Shown here: in pieces, positions 1 to 5,713 of the stretch
Layout of the letters: every line of letters begins with the position of its first letter
Numbering within the stretch: position 1 is the first letter of the stretch
DNA from: Solirubrobacterales bacterium
GTDB lineage: Bacteria; Actinomycetota; Thermoleophilia; Solirubrobacterales; 70-9
NCBI GenBank assembly: GCA_030152505.1
Contig: JASLJO010000105.1
Span: forward strand, 1 to 6,645
Length of the DNA: 6,645 bases
Reading direction: 5' to 3'
Program-made: the position numbers and the translations under genes
The notes under the pieces: generated by a model
Databases searched by the model: none
The model's input: the letters and a program-made list of their open reading frames with translations, nothing else
Told to the model about the DNA's origin: nothing

Positions 1-485
1 GGATCGACGAGGTGATCGTCTTCCACAAGCTCGCCAAGGATGAGGTCAAGGAGATCGTCGACCTGATGATCAACCGCGTCCGCGTCCAGGTGGCCGAGCA
101 CGAGCTGCAGCTGGAGCTGAGCGATGAGTCCAAGGACCTGCTGGTCGACAAAGGCTGGGACCCGTCGATGGGCGCCCGGCCGCTGCGCCGCGCGATCCAG
201 CGCTACATCGAGGATCCGCTCGCCGACGAGGTGCTGCGCCAGGGCGAGATGGTCCCCGGCTCGACCGTGCTGGTCGAACGCGACACGGCCGGCGACGCCG
301 AGGACAAGCCGCTGAAGCTGACGATCGTCGCGCCGAAGAAACCGGCGAAGAAGAAAGCGAAGCCCGACGAGCCCGAGCCGGAGAAGGTTGGTGTCGGCGC
401 CAAGAGCGGCGACGGCGAGCGGTCGGGAGACGACGACGTCCCCGCCCCGGTGGACCCCGGACCGCAGTCCGGTTCAGATAGCTGA
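1..485 (+). CDS. clpC: ATP-dependent Clp protease ATP-binding subunit ClpC, C-terminal end (5' truncated)
   Basis: This is the C-terminal end of a Hsp100/AAA+ unfoldase that feeds substrates into the ClpP protease in the cytoplasm. The frame is already open at base 3 and reads I-D-E-V-I-V-F-H from the window edge. This matches the N-R-I-D-E segment of the second ATPase domain, and the two leading bases (gg) fit an Arg codon. The GTG at 12 is therefore an internal Val codon, not a start. What remains is the D2-small domain, with GWDPSMGARPLRRAIQ (codons at about 153-200) carrying the sensor-2 GAR arginine, then Y-I-E-D-P-L-A-D. After about base 336 comes a tail of roughly 49 residues, first Lys/Ala-rich (KKPAKKKAKP) and then Asp/Gly/Pro/Ser-rich. 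This tail is not part of the conserved fold and is probably disordered. ClpB is the alternative, but ClpC fits the sequence style and the disA-carD-ispD context better. The gene ends 34 bases before the next start, with no clear terminator. Confidence 0.93.
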   Translation, partial: IDEVIVFHKLAKDEVKEIVDLMINRVRVQVAEHELQLELSDESKDLLVDKGWDPSMGARPLRRAIQRYIEDPLADEVLRQGEMVPGSTVLVERDTAGDAEDKPLKLTIVAPKKPAKKKAKPDEPEPEKVGVGAKSGDGERSGDDDVPAPVDPGPQSGSDS

Positions 486-504
486 ACCGATGCGCGGCTG
501 GCGA

Positions 505-510
505 TAGGGT
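505..510 (+). promoter_or_regulatory. Candidate -10 element TAGGGT before the NHL gene
   Basis: A TAGGGT hexamer lies 9 bases upstream of the ATG at 520. It fits the actinobacterial TAnnnT form of the -10 box and would place transcription start at or very near the start codon (leaderless or nearly so). A weak -35-like CTGAAC (482-487) sits 17 bases upstream. The same hexamer recurs at 3104-3109 before the MFS gene. Its inner AGGG could instead act as a weak Shine-Dalgarno sequence, and the two readings cannot be separated from sequence alone. Confidence 0.4.
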
Positions 511-519
511 TCGTCCTCG

Positions 520-1962
520 ATGCGGACAGCTGCGACGAGACTGTCCTTGCTTTTGGTTGCCTGCGGTCTGGCCCTGGCTGCCTCGCCAGTTGCCTCTGCG
601 GACTATGTCTTCGAGACCAAGTGGGGGAGCAGCGGTTCCAGCGACGGTCAGTTCCACGCTCCGCACGGCGTGGTGGCGGGCGTCGGCGGGGTGGTCTACG
701 TCACCGATTTCGGTAGCAGCGACCGGGTCGAGAAGTTCAGCTCCGACGGCGCGTTTCTCGGCCAATGGGGTGGCCCCGGCTCGGGTGACACTCAGTTCAC
801 CAATCCATGGGGCATAGCCGCCGATTCCGCGGGCAACGTCTACGTCGCCGACACCGGTAACCACTACATCAAGAAATTCAGCTCATCCGGTGCCTTCGCC
901 CTCAAATTCGGCGGTGGTGGTTCGGGGGACGGTCAGTTCGGCATCCCGTTCGGTGTTGCCGTCAGTTCCGTCGGCGACGTCTATGTCACCGATCACGACG
1001 GGGGCGTTCCCCTGGTCGACCGAGTCCAGAAGTTCAAACCGTCCTTGGGCAGCTACGCCTATGCCGACCAGTGGGGCGAAACGGGCTCGGAATCCGGCAA
1101 GTTCAAGGAACCGGCCGACGTTGCAGTGGACCCAACCGGCAACGTCTATGTCAGCGACCGCAACAACCACCGCGTCCAAAAGTTCGATGCGGACGGTTTC
1201 TTCCTCGACGAATGGGGTGGCATGGGCTCGGGCGACGGCCAGTTCGTCTTCCCGGAGGGCATCGCCACCGACCAGGCGGGCAACGTCTACGTCGCCGATC
1301 GCGGCAACAACCGGATCCAGAAGTTCAGCTCGAGCGGGGACTTTCTCGCCAAGTGGGGGTCCACGGGCTCCTCCGACGGCCAGTTCCTGCAGCCCAACGA
1401 CGTGACTGTGGACTCCGCCGGAAACGTCTATGTCGCCGATACGGGCAACGACCGGATCCAGAAGTTCGTCGAGACGGGCGGACCTTCCGGCGGCAGCGGT
1501 AGCTCCGGCGGGCCGAGTGGCGGCTCGGGCGGCTCCGGGCCCGCGGGCGGCGAGCTGACGCTCGAAGGCCGGCCCTTGTCGAGCAGGGACGGGAAGATCA
1601 AGTTCAAGCTCAGGCTTCCGGCACCGGGCGAAGTGGAAGTGACCGCGCGGGTGATCCCCCCGCCGCGACCGCCGTCCTTGAATCCCGACCAGAGGGAACA
1701 CGAAACCGGGCACATGCGGCCGCTGAAGAGGAAGAAGTCGATCGTGGCCGCGAGGGTGAAGGAGACGGTTGTGGAAGCGGGCCTCCTGGCGATCGCGCTC
1801 GAGCCCAACGCCAAGACGAGGAAATTCCTGCACTGGAAGCCGGCGCTGAGGGCGGAAGTCACGATTGTCTATACGCCGACCGGCGGCGCCCCGAGCTCAG
1901 TGCTCACCCAGGCGAAGTTCAAGCTGGTTAAGGGAAAGAAGAAGCCAGGGCGATCGAGATGA
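520..1962 (+). CDS. Exported six-bladed NHL-repeat beta-propeller protein
   Basis: The protein has 480 residues and is predicted to act outside the membrane. Residues 1-27 form a signal peptide: basic start M-R-T-A-A-T-R, hydrophobic core, then A-S-A before D28 as a likely signal peptidase I site. L-V-A-C at 12-15 resembles a lipobox, but the hydrophobic run continues past the Cys, so the lipoprotein reading is second choice. Residues 34-320 are six NHL repeats of about 47 residues, each of the form (K/Q/E)WG..GS.DGQF..P.G(I/V)A.D..GNVYVAD.GN.RIQKF, enough for one closed six-bladed propeller. Residues 320-344 are a Gly/Ser/Pro linker. Residues 345-480 are a beta-rich domain of no family I recognise, ending in basic K-G-K-K-K-P-G-R-S-R. 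NHL propellers usually bind proteins or ligands, and the ligand here is unknown. ATG 520 is the first in-frame start after a stop at 505-507. The stop overlaps the next start as ATGA, suggesting translational coupling. No LPxTG sorting motif is present. Confidence 0.88.
   Translation: MRTAATRLSLLLVACGLALAASPVASADYVFETKWGSSGSSDGQFHAPHGVVAGVGGVVYVTDFGSSDRVEKFSSDGAFLGQWGGPGSGDTQFTNPWGIAADSAGNVYVADTGNHYIKKFSSSGAFALKFGGGGSGDGQFGIPFGVAVSSVGDVYVTDHDGGVPLVDRVQKFKPSLGSYAYADQWGETGSESGKFKEPADVAVDPTGNVYVSDRNNHRVQKFDADGFFLDEWGGMGSGDGQFVFPEGIATDQAGNVYVADRGNNRIQKFSSSGDFLAKWGSTGSSDGQFLQPNDVTVDSAGNVYVADTGNDRIQKFVETGGPSGGSGSSGGPSGGSGGSGPAGGELTLEGRPLSSRDGKIKFKLRLPAPGEVEVTARVIPPPRPPSLNPDQREHETGHMRPLKRKKSIVAARVKETVVEAGLLAIALEPNAKTRKFLHWKPALRAEVTIVYTPTGGAPSSVLTQAKFKLVKGKKKPGRSR
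619..1479 (+). repeat. Six in-frame NHL coding repeats (about 141 bp period)
   Basis: The repeat units begin at about 619, 763, 904, 1069, 1210 and 1351. Units 2, 4 and 5 are 141 bases (47 codons), unit 1 is 144, and unit 3 is 165 because of an 8-residue insertion with a D-H-D-G-G-V-P-L-V-D loop. The last unit is open-ended. DNA similarity is highest between units 5 and 6: the 17-mer accggatccagaagttc occurs exactly at 1310-1326 and 1451-1467, one period apart. This suggests fairly recent blade duplication or strong codon constraint. Confidence 0.85.
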
Positions 1963-3098
1963 ATGTCCCCCATGAGCCTGGGCGCGCCGCTGTGGGCACC
2001 TGGAGCGGGGGCCGGTTCCTGCGCTTCGGGGAGACGATTGATGAGGAGCGGCTCGAAAAGCTGCTGCGGCCCGGGAAGGGGATCGACACGGTGCTGACGG
2101 CCGACACCTACGGCCAGGGAGAGGCGGACCAGGTCTTGGGGCGGGCGCTTGCAGGGGTGCCGCGCGAGGAGTACTCGCTGGTGGGGGCGGTTGGGCATGA
2201 CTTCTATGAGGGGGAGCGGGATGGGCCGCGGGGGTTCCCGCGCTTCACCGACCCGCGGCTGCGTGGACCCGACCAGTACGGGACCTACCTGCGGATGGCG
2301 GCCGAGCGCAGCCTCGAGCGACTGGGCGTCGACGGCTTCGACCTCCTCCTCCTGCACAACCCGGACCGGATCGGTTACTCGAGCGAGGAGGTTTGGGACG
2401 GGATGGCGGCGCTGCGCGAGGAGGGCCTGGCGGGGCAGATCGGCGTCGCGCCCGGACCGGCCAACGGCTTCACCCTCGACCTGATCGCATGCATCGAGCG
2501 CTTCGGCGAGCGGATCGACTGGGCGATGATCATCCTCAACCCGTTCGAGCCCTGGCCGGGCGAGCTCTGCCTCGAGGCGGCGGCGCGCAACGACGTCAGG
2601 GTGATCACCCGCGTGGTCGACTACGGCGGCCTCTTCTGGGGCGACCTGCGTCCGGGTGCGGAGCTGGCTCAGGGCGACCACCGCGCCTTCCGGCCGGCGG
2701 GCTGGATCGAGGCTGGCCTGGAGAAGCTGGAGCGGGTGCTGCCGATCGCCGAAGCGGCCCGGCTGACGCCGATCCAGCTGGCCTGCCAGTGGAACCTCGC
2801 CCACCCGGCGGTCGAGTGCGTCGTCCCCACGTTGATCCAGGAGACCGGGGAGGAGGCCTGTCCGATCGAGGCCAAACGGGTCGAACTGGCGGCGCTGCCG
2901 AGCGAGCAGCGGTTGAGCGACGAGGACGTCGCCGCGATCCGGGCGATTGGCGACAACACCGGCTGCATGGCGCTGAAGGGCGCCAGCCCCGAGCACGAGG
3001 GCGAGGAGCGTCCCGACCGCTGGGCGATGGACAGCGACCTTGCTGCCGTCGGCGAGCGTTGGGGCATCGACCCCGAGCACGACCTGGCCACCGCCTGA
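1959..3098 (+). CDS. Aldo/keto reductase-fold protein with degenerate catalytic tetrad
   Basis: The 379-residue protein has the sequence pattern of an AKR (beta/alpha)8 barrel and no signal peptide, so it is probably cytoplasmic. Recognisable AKR landmarks are V-G-T-W (12-15), T-A-D-T-Y-G-Q-G (47-54) followed by a VLGRAL helix (59-64), S-L-E-R-L-G-V-D-G-F-D-L-L-L-L-H (118-133), and a barrel helix W-D-G-M-A-A-L-R-E-E-G (146-156). Aligning by eye to the family pattern, the catalytic Tyr (Y51) and His (H133) are kept. The Asp of the D-T-A motif is Leu46, and the Lys of the usual A-T-K-V strand is Ala77. The usual glycine-containing cofactor signature near the C-terminus is also not evident (VVPTLIQETGEEA, 288-300). 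The last ~60 residues contain G-D-N-T-G-C-M-A-L-K-G (331-341). ATG 1959 overlaps the upstream stop by 4 bases and has AGGG 8 bases ahead. An oxidoreductase using other residues, or a non-catalytic binding protein, are both possible. Confidence 0.82.
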   Translation: MNVPHEPGRAAVGTWSGGRFLRFGETIDEERLEKLLRPGKGIDTVLTADTYGQGEADQVLGRALAGVPREEYSLVGAVGHDFYEGERDGPRGFPRFTDPRLRGPDQYGTYLRMAAERSLERLGVDGFDLLLLHNPDRIGYSSEEVWDGMAALREEGLAGQIGVAPGPANGFTLDLIACIERFGERIDWAMIILNPFEPWPGELCLEAAARNDVRVITRVVDYGGLFWGDLRPGAELAQGDHRAFRPAGWIEAGLEKLERVLPIAEAARLTPIQLACQWNLAHPAVECVVPTLIQETGEEACPIEAKRVELAALPSEQRLSDEDVAAIRAIGDNTGCMALKGASPEHEGEERPDRWAMDSDLAAVGERWGIDPEHDLATA

Positions 3099-3103
3099 GT
3101 CTT

Positions 3104-3109
3104 TAGGGT
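3104..3109 (+). promoter_or_regulatory. Candidate -10 element TAGGGT before the MFS gene
   Basis: TAGGGT lies in the 18-base gap between the AKR-like stop and the MFS ATG at 3117, with 7 bases between hexamer and start. It matches the hexamer at 505-510. Transcription from here would give an almost leaderless mRNA. I see no convincing -35 at 16-19 bases upstream. The inner AGGG, 8 bases from the ATG, could alternatively serve as the ribosome-binding site in read-through mRNA from upstream. Confidence 0.4.
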
Positions 3110-3116
3110 CACGCGC

Positions 3117-4508
3117 ATGTCGCGCCAGTGGTGGACCCTCGCCGGCACCTCCTGTGGGCTCTTCCTGCTGATGCTCGACTCGACCGTGGTCGCCCTCGCC
3201 CTGCCGAGCATTCGCCACGATGTCGCCGCCAGCGCCGAGGGATTGCAGTGGATGATGAACGGCTACCTGCTGGCGATCACGGCGCTGGTGGTCACCGCGG
3301 GACGGCTCGGCGACCAGTTCGGCCGCAAGCGGCTGTTTCTCATCGGCATGGCGCTCTTCGCCCTCGGCTCGGTCGTCTCCGGCGCGGCGAGCGATCAGCA
3401 GACGTTGATCCTCGGTCGCCTCCTGCAGGGAGTGGGGGCGGCGCCGATGCTGCCGCTCTCGCTGGCGATCGTCTGCAATGCCTTCCCGGCCGGCGAGCAG
3501 GCCCGGGCGCTCGGCATCTGGGCTGCGGTCTCGGCGATCGGCCTCGGCATCGGGCCGCTGGCCGGCGGCGCCCTGGTCGATCTCGATTGGCGGCTGATCT
3601 TCTGGATCAACCTGCCGATCTCCGCCCTCGGGATAGCGATCATCGTGTGGGCCGCCCCCGAGTCCACCGACCCGGGCTCGGAGCGGAGGGTCGACCTGTT
3701 GGGTCTGGCGACGCTCGCGCTCGGGCTCACCGCGATCGTCCTCGCACTGGTTCAGGCGCGGGCCTGGGGTGGCGGGGCGATCGCCGCCCTGGCGCTTCTC
3801 GGAGCCGCCTCCCTCTACGCCTTCTGGCGGATCGAGCACCGTGTCACCGGCCCGATCGTCGACTTCTCGCTCTTCCGCAACGGCCCCTACTTCGGGGCCA
3901 GCGCCGCGGCCTTCTGCCTGGTCGGCTCCTACTGGGCGGTGATGTTCTTCCAGCCCCAGTACCTGCAGGACGTGCGCGGACACTCGGCGGTGCTCAGCGG
4001 CCTGATGATCCTGCCGATCACCGCGCCGATGATCTTCGTCTCGCCCTTCTCGGGCAGGTTGATCGCCCGCTTCGGCGCCCGCGCGCTGATGACCGCGGGG
4101 ATGGTGCTCGGCACGCTCGGCCTGATCGCCCTCACCCAGATCGGACCGCACAGCTCCTACGCTCTGCTGCTCGCCGGCTACCTGCCGTTCGGGATTGCCC
4201 TGGGATTGGTCTACGCGCCGATGTCCACCGCGGCAATGGCGGCGATGCCGCCGAACAAGGTCGGCATCGCCTCGGGCGTGCTGGCGATGGACCGGGTGAT
4301 GGCGGGCACGATCGCCCTCGCCGTCACCGGCGCCGTCTTCCACGCCCTGCTCGGCGACGGCGGCTCCTTCGCCGACGCGGTCGGCGGCTCGACCTGGGTG
4401 CCGGTCGTACTATGCGTAATCGGCTGTGTTCTCACCTGGCTATTCGTCCGGGATGCCGACCGGCCAGTGCCCGAACCGCATGCTCGTCACCGCCATTTCC
4501 ACCTTTAG
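3117..4508 (+). CDS. MFS drug-type exporter, DHA2 (EmrB/QacA-like) 14-helix family
   Basis: This is a 463-residue inner-membrane transporter, probably a proton-driven exporter of small hydrophobic or toxic compounds; the substrate cannot be told. Fourteen hydrophobic segments can be drawn at about 9-29, 47-66, 73-92, 103-122, 133-153, 160-179, 195-212, 218-237, 258-278, 292-312, 323-340, 348-368, 385-407 and 427-445, as in the DHA2 family. Family motifs are L-D-S-T-V-V-A-L-A-L-P (20-30, the motif D1 region), G-R-L-G-D-Q-F-G-R-K-R (62-72, motif A between helices 2 and 3) and G-I-W-A-A-V-S-A-I-G-L-G-I-G-P-L-A-G-G (133-151, the antiporter motif C region). The length is normal for the family. The C-terminal tail is His-rich (H-A-R-H-R-H-F-H-L). 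No TetR/MarR regulator lies next to it, unlike many such exporters. The start at ATG 3117 places helix 1 nine residues in, which is usual. Confidence 0.92.
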   Translation: MSRQWWTLAGTSCGLFLLMLDSTVVALALPSIRHDVAASAEGLQWMMNGYLLAITALVVTAGRLGDQFGRKRLFLIGMALFALGSVVSGAASDQQTLILGRLLQGVGAAPMLPLSLAIVCNAFPAGEQARALGIWAAVSAIGLGIGPLAGGALVDLDWRLIFWINLPISALGIAIIVWAAPESTDPGSERRVDLLGLATLALGLTAIVLALVQARAWGGGAIAALALLGAASLYAFWRIEHRVTGPIVDFSLFRNGPYFGASAAAFCLVGSYWAVMFFQPQYLQDVRGHSAVLSGLMILPITAPMIFVSPFSGRLIARFGARALMTAGMVLGTLGLIALTQIGPHSSYALLLAGYLPFGIALGLVYAPMSTAAMAAMPPNKVGIASGVLAMDRVMAGTIALAVTGAVFHALLGDGGSFADAVGGSTWVPVVLCVIGCVLTWLFVRDADRPVPEPHARHRHFHL

Positions 4509-4511
4509 GTG
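4500..4511 (+). repeat. Short palindrome CACCT-TT-AGGTG over the MFS stop codon
   Basis: CACCT (4500-4504) and AGGTG (4507-4511) are perfect 5-base inverted arms around TT, and they span the MFS stop codon (4506-4508). The arms are too short, and there is no following T-run, for a rho-independent terminator. A binding site at the head of the disA control region is possible, as is chance. Confidence 0.35.
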
Positions 4512-4600
4512 ACCGATTCGCTTGACATTGACCGATCCGACCTTTCCACTCGGAATTAGCCAGACCGCATTCCAGAGCGGAATTTGCCATTCTAAAGGAG
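4509..4600 (+). promoter_or_regulatory. disA upstream control region with TTGACA and two direct-repeat pairs
   Basis: This 92-base gap is about half GC, clearly lower than the flanking genes. It contains a consensus -35 TTGACA (4522-4527) overlapped by a second, TTGACC (4528-4533). A -10 box is not clear: TCCACT (4545-4550) is 17 bases from TTGACA but weak. CATTCT (4588-4593), 7 bases before the ATG, would give a leaderless start but has no good -35. Two pairs of direct repeats lie here: TGACCGATTCG (4510-4520) with TGACCGATCCG (4529-4539), and CGGAATTAGCCA (4551-4562) with CGGAATTTGCCA (4578-4589). ATTCC-n5-GGAAT (4569-4583) is a small inverted repeat. This layout suits regulator binding, but no known operator is recognised. 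Confidence 0.55.
4594..4600 (+). promoter_or_regulatory. Shine-Dalgarno AAAGGAG directly abutting the disA ATG
   Basis: AAAGGAG is a strong ribosome-binding sequence, but it touches the ATG at 4601 with no spacer, whereas 5-9 bases is usual. No in-frame ATG, GTG or TTG occurs at the normal distance downstream. The ATG is therefore kept as the start, and the spacing is an oddity. Confidence 0.5.
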
Positions 4601-5713
4601 ATGTCTTCGGCGCCTGGCGATGAGCTTCACGAGCTAGCGGAACGCCAGGATCCCCGGTTACTGCGGGCTCTTGACGTGGTCGCCCCCGGCGCCGCGCTGC
4701 GCGAGGGCATCGACAACATCGTCCATGCCAGCACCGGGGGCCTGATCGTCGTCGGCGATCCCGGCGACATCTCTCATCTGCTCTCCGGCGGGATACAGCT
4801 CGACATCGACTACACGCCGGCGATGCTCTACCAGGTGGCCAAGATGGACGGAGCGATCGTGCTCAACGCCGAGGCGACCAAGATCGTCTGGGCCAACGTC
4901 CAGCTGATGCCCGACCCGACGATCCTCTCCTCTGAGACCGGCACCCGCCACCGCACCGCCGAGCGCGTCTCAAAACAGACCAGCGCCCTGGTCGTGGCGA
5001 TCTCGCAGCGCCGTGACGTCGTCTCCCTCTACGTCGAGGGGACCAAGTACATCCTTCAGGAGATCCCGGCCGTGCTGGCCAAGGCCAACCAGGGCCTGGC
5101 GACGCTGGAGAAGTACCGCGAGCGGCTCGAACATGTCTCCAACCGCCTCACCGTGCTCGAGTTCGAGGGCGGCGGCGTCCTCTACGACGCGCTCACCGCC
5201 CTGCAGCGGGCCGAGCTGACGACGCGGATGGCGGTCGAGGTCGAGCGCTACATCGTCGAGCTCGGCACCGAGGGGCGCCTGATCGAGATGCAGCTCGAGG
5301 AGACGATGGTCGGCGTCGCCGCCGACAAGACCGCGCTGATCCGCGACTACTCGGTCGAAGACTCCGAGCAGAACCTGGCCACGGTGCTGCAGTCGCTGGC
5401 CCGGTTGCCACACGAGGACGTGCTCGACTTCGGTCGCCTCGCCGAGCTGCTCGGCTATGACCGCAAGCTCAACACGCTCGACTTCCCGGTCGCGCCGCGC
5501 GGCTACCCGATCATGGGGCGCATCCCGCGCATCCCCAAGCTGGTTGTGCAGAAGATCATCCAGGAGCTCGGCGGCTTGGAGGAGGTCCTGGCGGCCTCCG
5601 ACGCCGATCTGGAAGCGGTCGAAGACGTCGGGCAGACGAGGGCCAAGGACATCCGCGAGGGCCTGCGCAGGCTCCAGGAGGTCGATCTGGTCGACAGGTA
5701 CTTACAGAGTTGA
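4601..5713 (+). CDS. disA: Diadenylate cyclase DisA (c-di-AMP synthase, DNA-integrity scanning protein)
   Basis: DisA condenses two ATP into cyclic di-AMP and, as an octamer, binds branched DNA through its C-terminus, linking DNA damage to second-messenger level. The 370-residue protein is full length. The DAC domain occupies about 25-150 and carries the two catalytic signatures, D-G-A (83-85, in K-M-D-G-A-I-V-L) and G-T-R-H-R-T-A-E-R (114-122). A-N-V-Q-L-M-P-D-P (98-106) between them is also typical. A helical spine follows at about 155-270. The C-terminal part has I-P-R-I-P-K-L-V-V-Q (308-317) and a helix-hairpin-helix segment, V-E-D-V-G-Q-T-R-A-K-D-I (340-351), for DNA binding. The N-terminus has about 15 more residues than the mycobacterial protein. 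The start is ATG 4601, with an abutting SD. carD follows at once, as in other actinobacteria, but radA is not upstream. Confidence 0.97.
   Translation: MSSAPGDELHELAERQDPRLLRALDVVAPGAALREGIDNIVHASTGGLIVVGDPGDISHLLSGGIQLDIDYTPAMLYQVAKMDGAIVLNAEATKIVWANVQLMPDPTILSSETGTRHRTAERVSKQTSALVVAISQRRDVVSLYVEGTKYILQEIPAVLAKANQGLATLEKYRERLEHVSNRLTVLEFEGGGVLYDALTALQRAELTTRMAVEVERYIVELGTEGRLIEMQLEETMVGVAADKTALIRDYSVEDSEQNLATVLQSLARLPHEDVLDFGRLAELLGYDRKLNTLDFPVAPRGYPIMGRIPRIPKLVVQKIIQELGGLEEVLAASDADLEAVEDVGQTRAKDIREGLRRLQEVDLVDRYLQS

Noticed and set aside
12..14. GTG at 12 as the start of a short separate gene
   Set aside because: The frame is open to the window edge and matches ClpC before this codon, so it is an internal Val.
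484..512. Inverted repeat GAACC...GGTTC after clpC as a terminator
   Set aside because: It has 5-base arms with a 19-base loop and no T-run, and it overlaps the candidate -10 box. It is too weak to call.
619..1479. Tandem repeat array that could suggest CRISPR or satellite DNA
   Set aside because: The unit is about 141 bases, in frame, and encodes NHL blades. There are no short identical repeats with unique spacers.
883..1833. A 316-codon minus-strand open frame opposite the NHL gene
   Set aside because: Its apparent internal repetition mirrors the NHL repeats on the plus strand, and no protein family is visible.
1869..4343. An 824-codon open frame on the minus strand across three genes
   Set aside because: It lies antisense to clearly recognisable AKR and MFS genes. 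It encodes Arg/Asp/Gly/Gln-rich sequence without domains, as expected from high GC at third codon positions.
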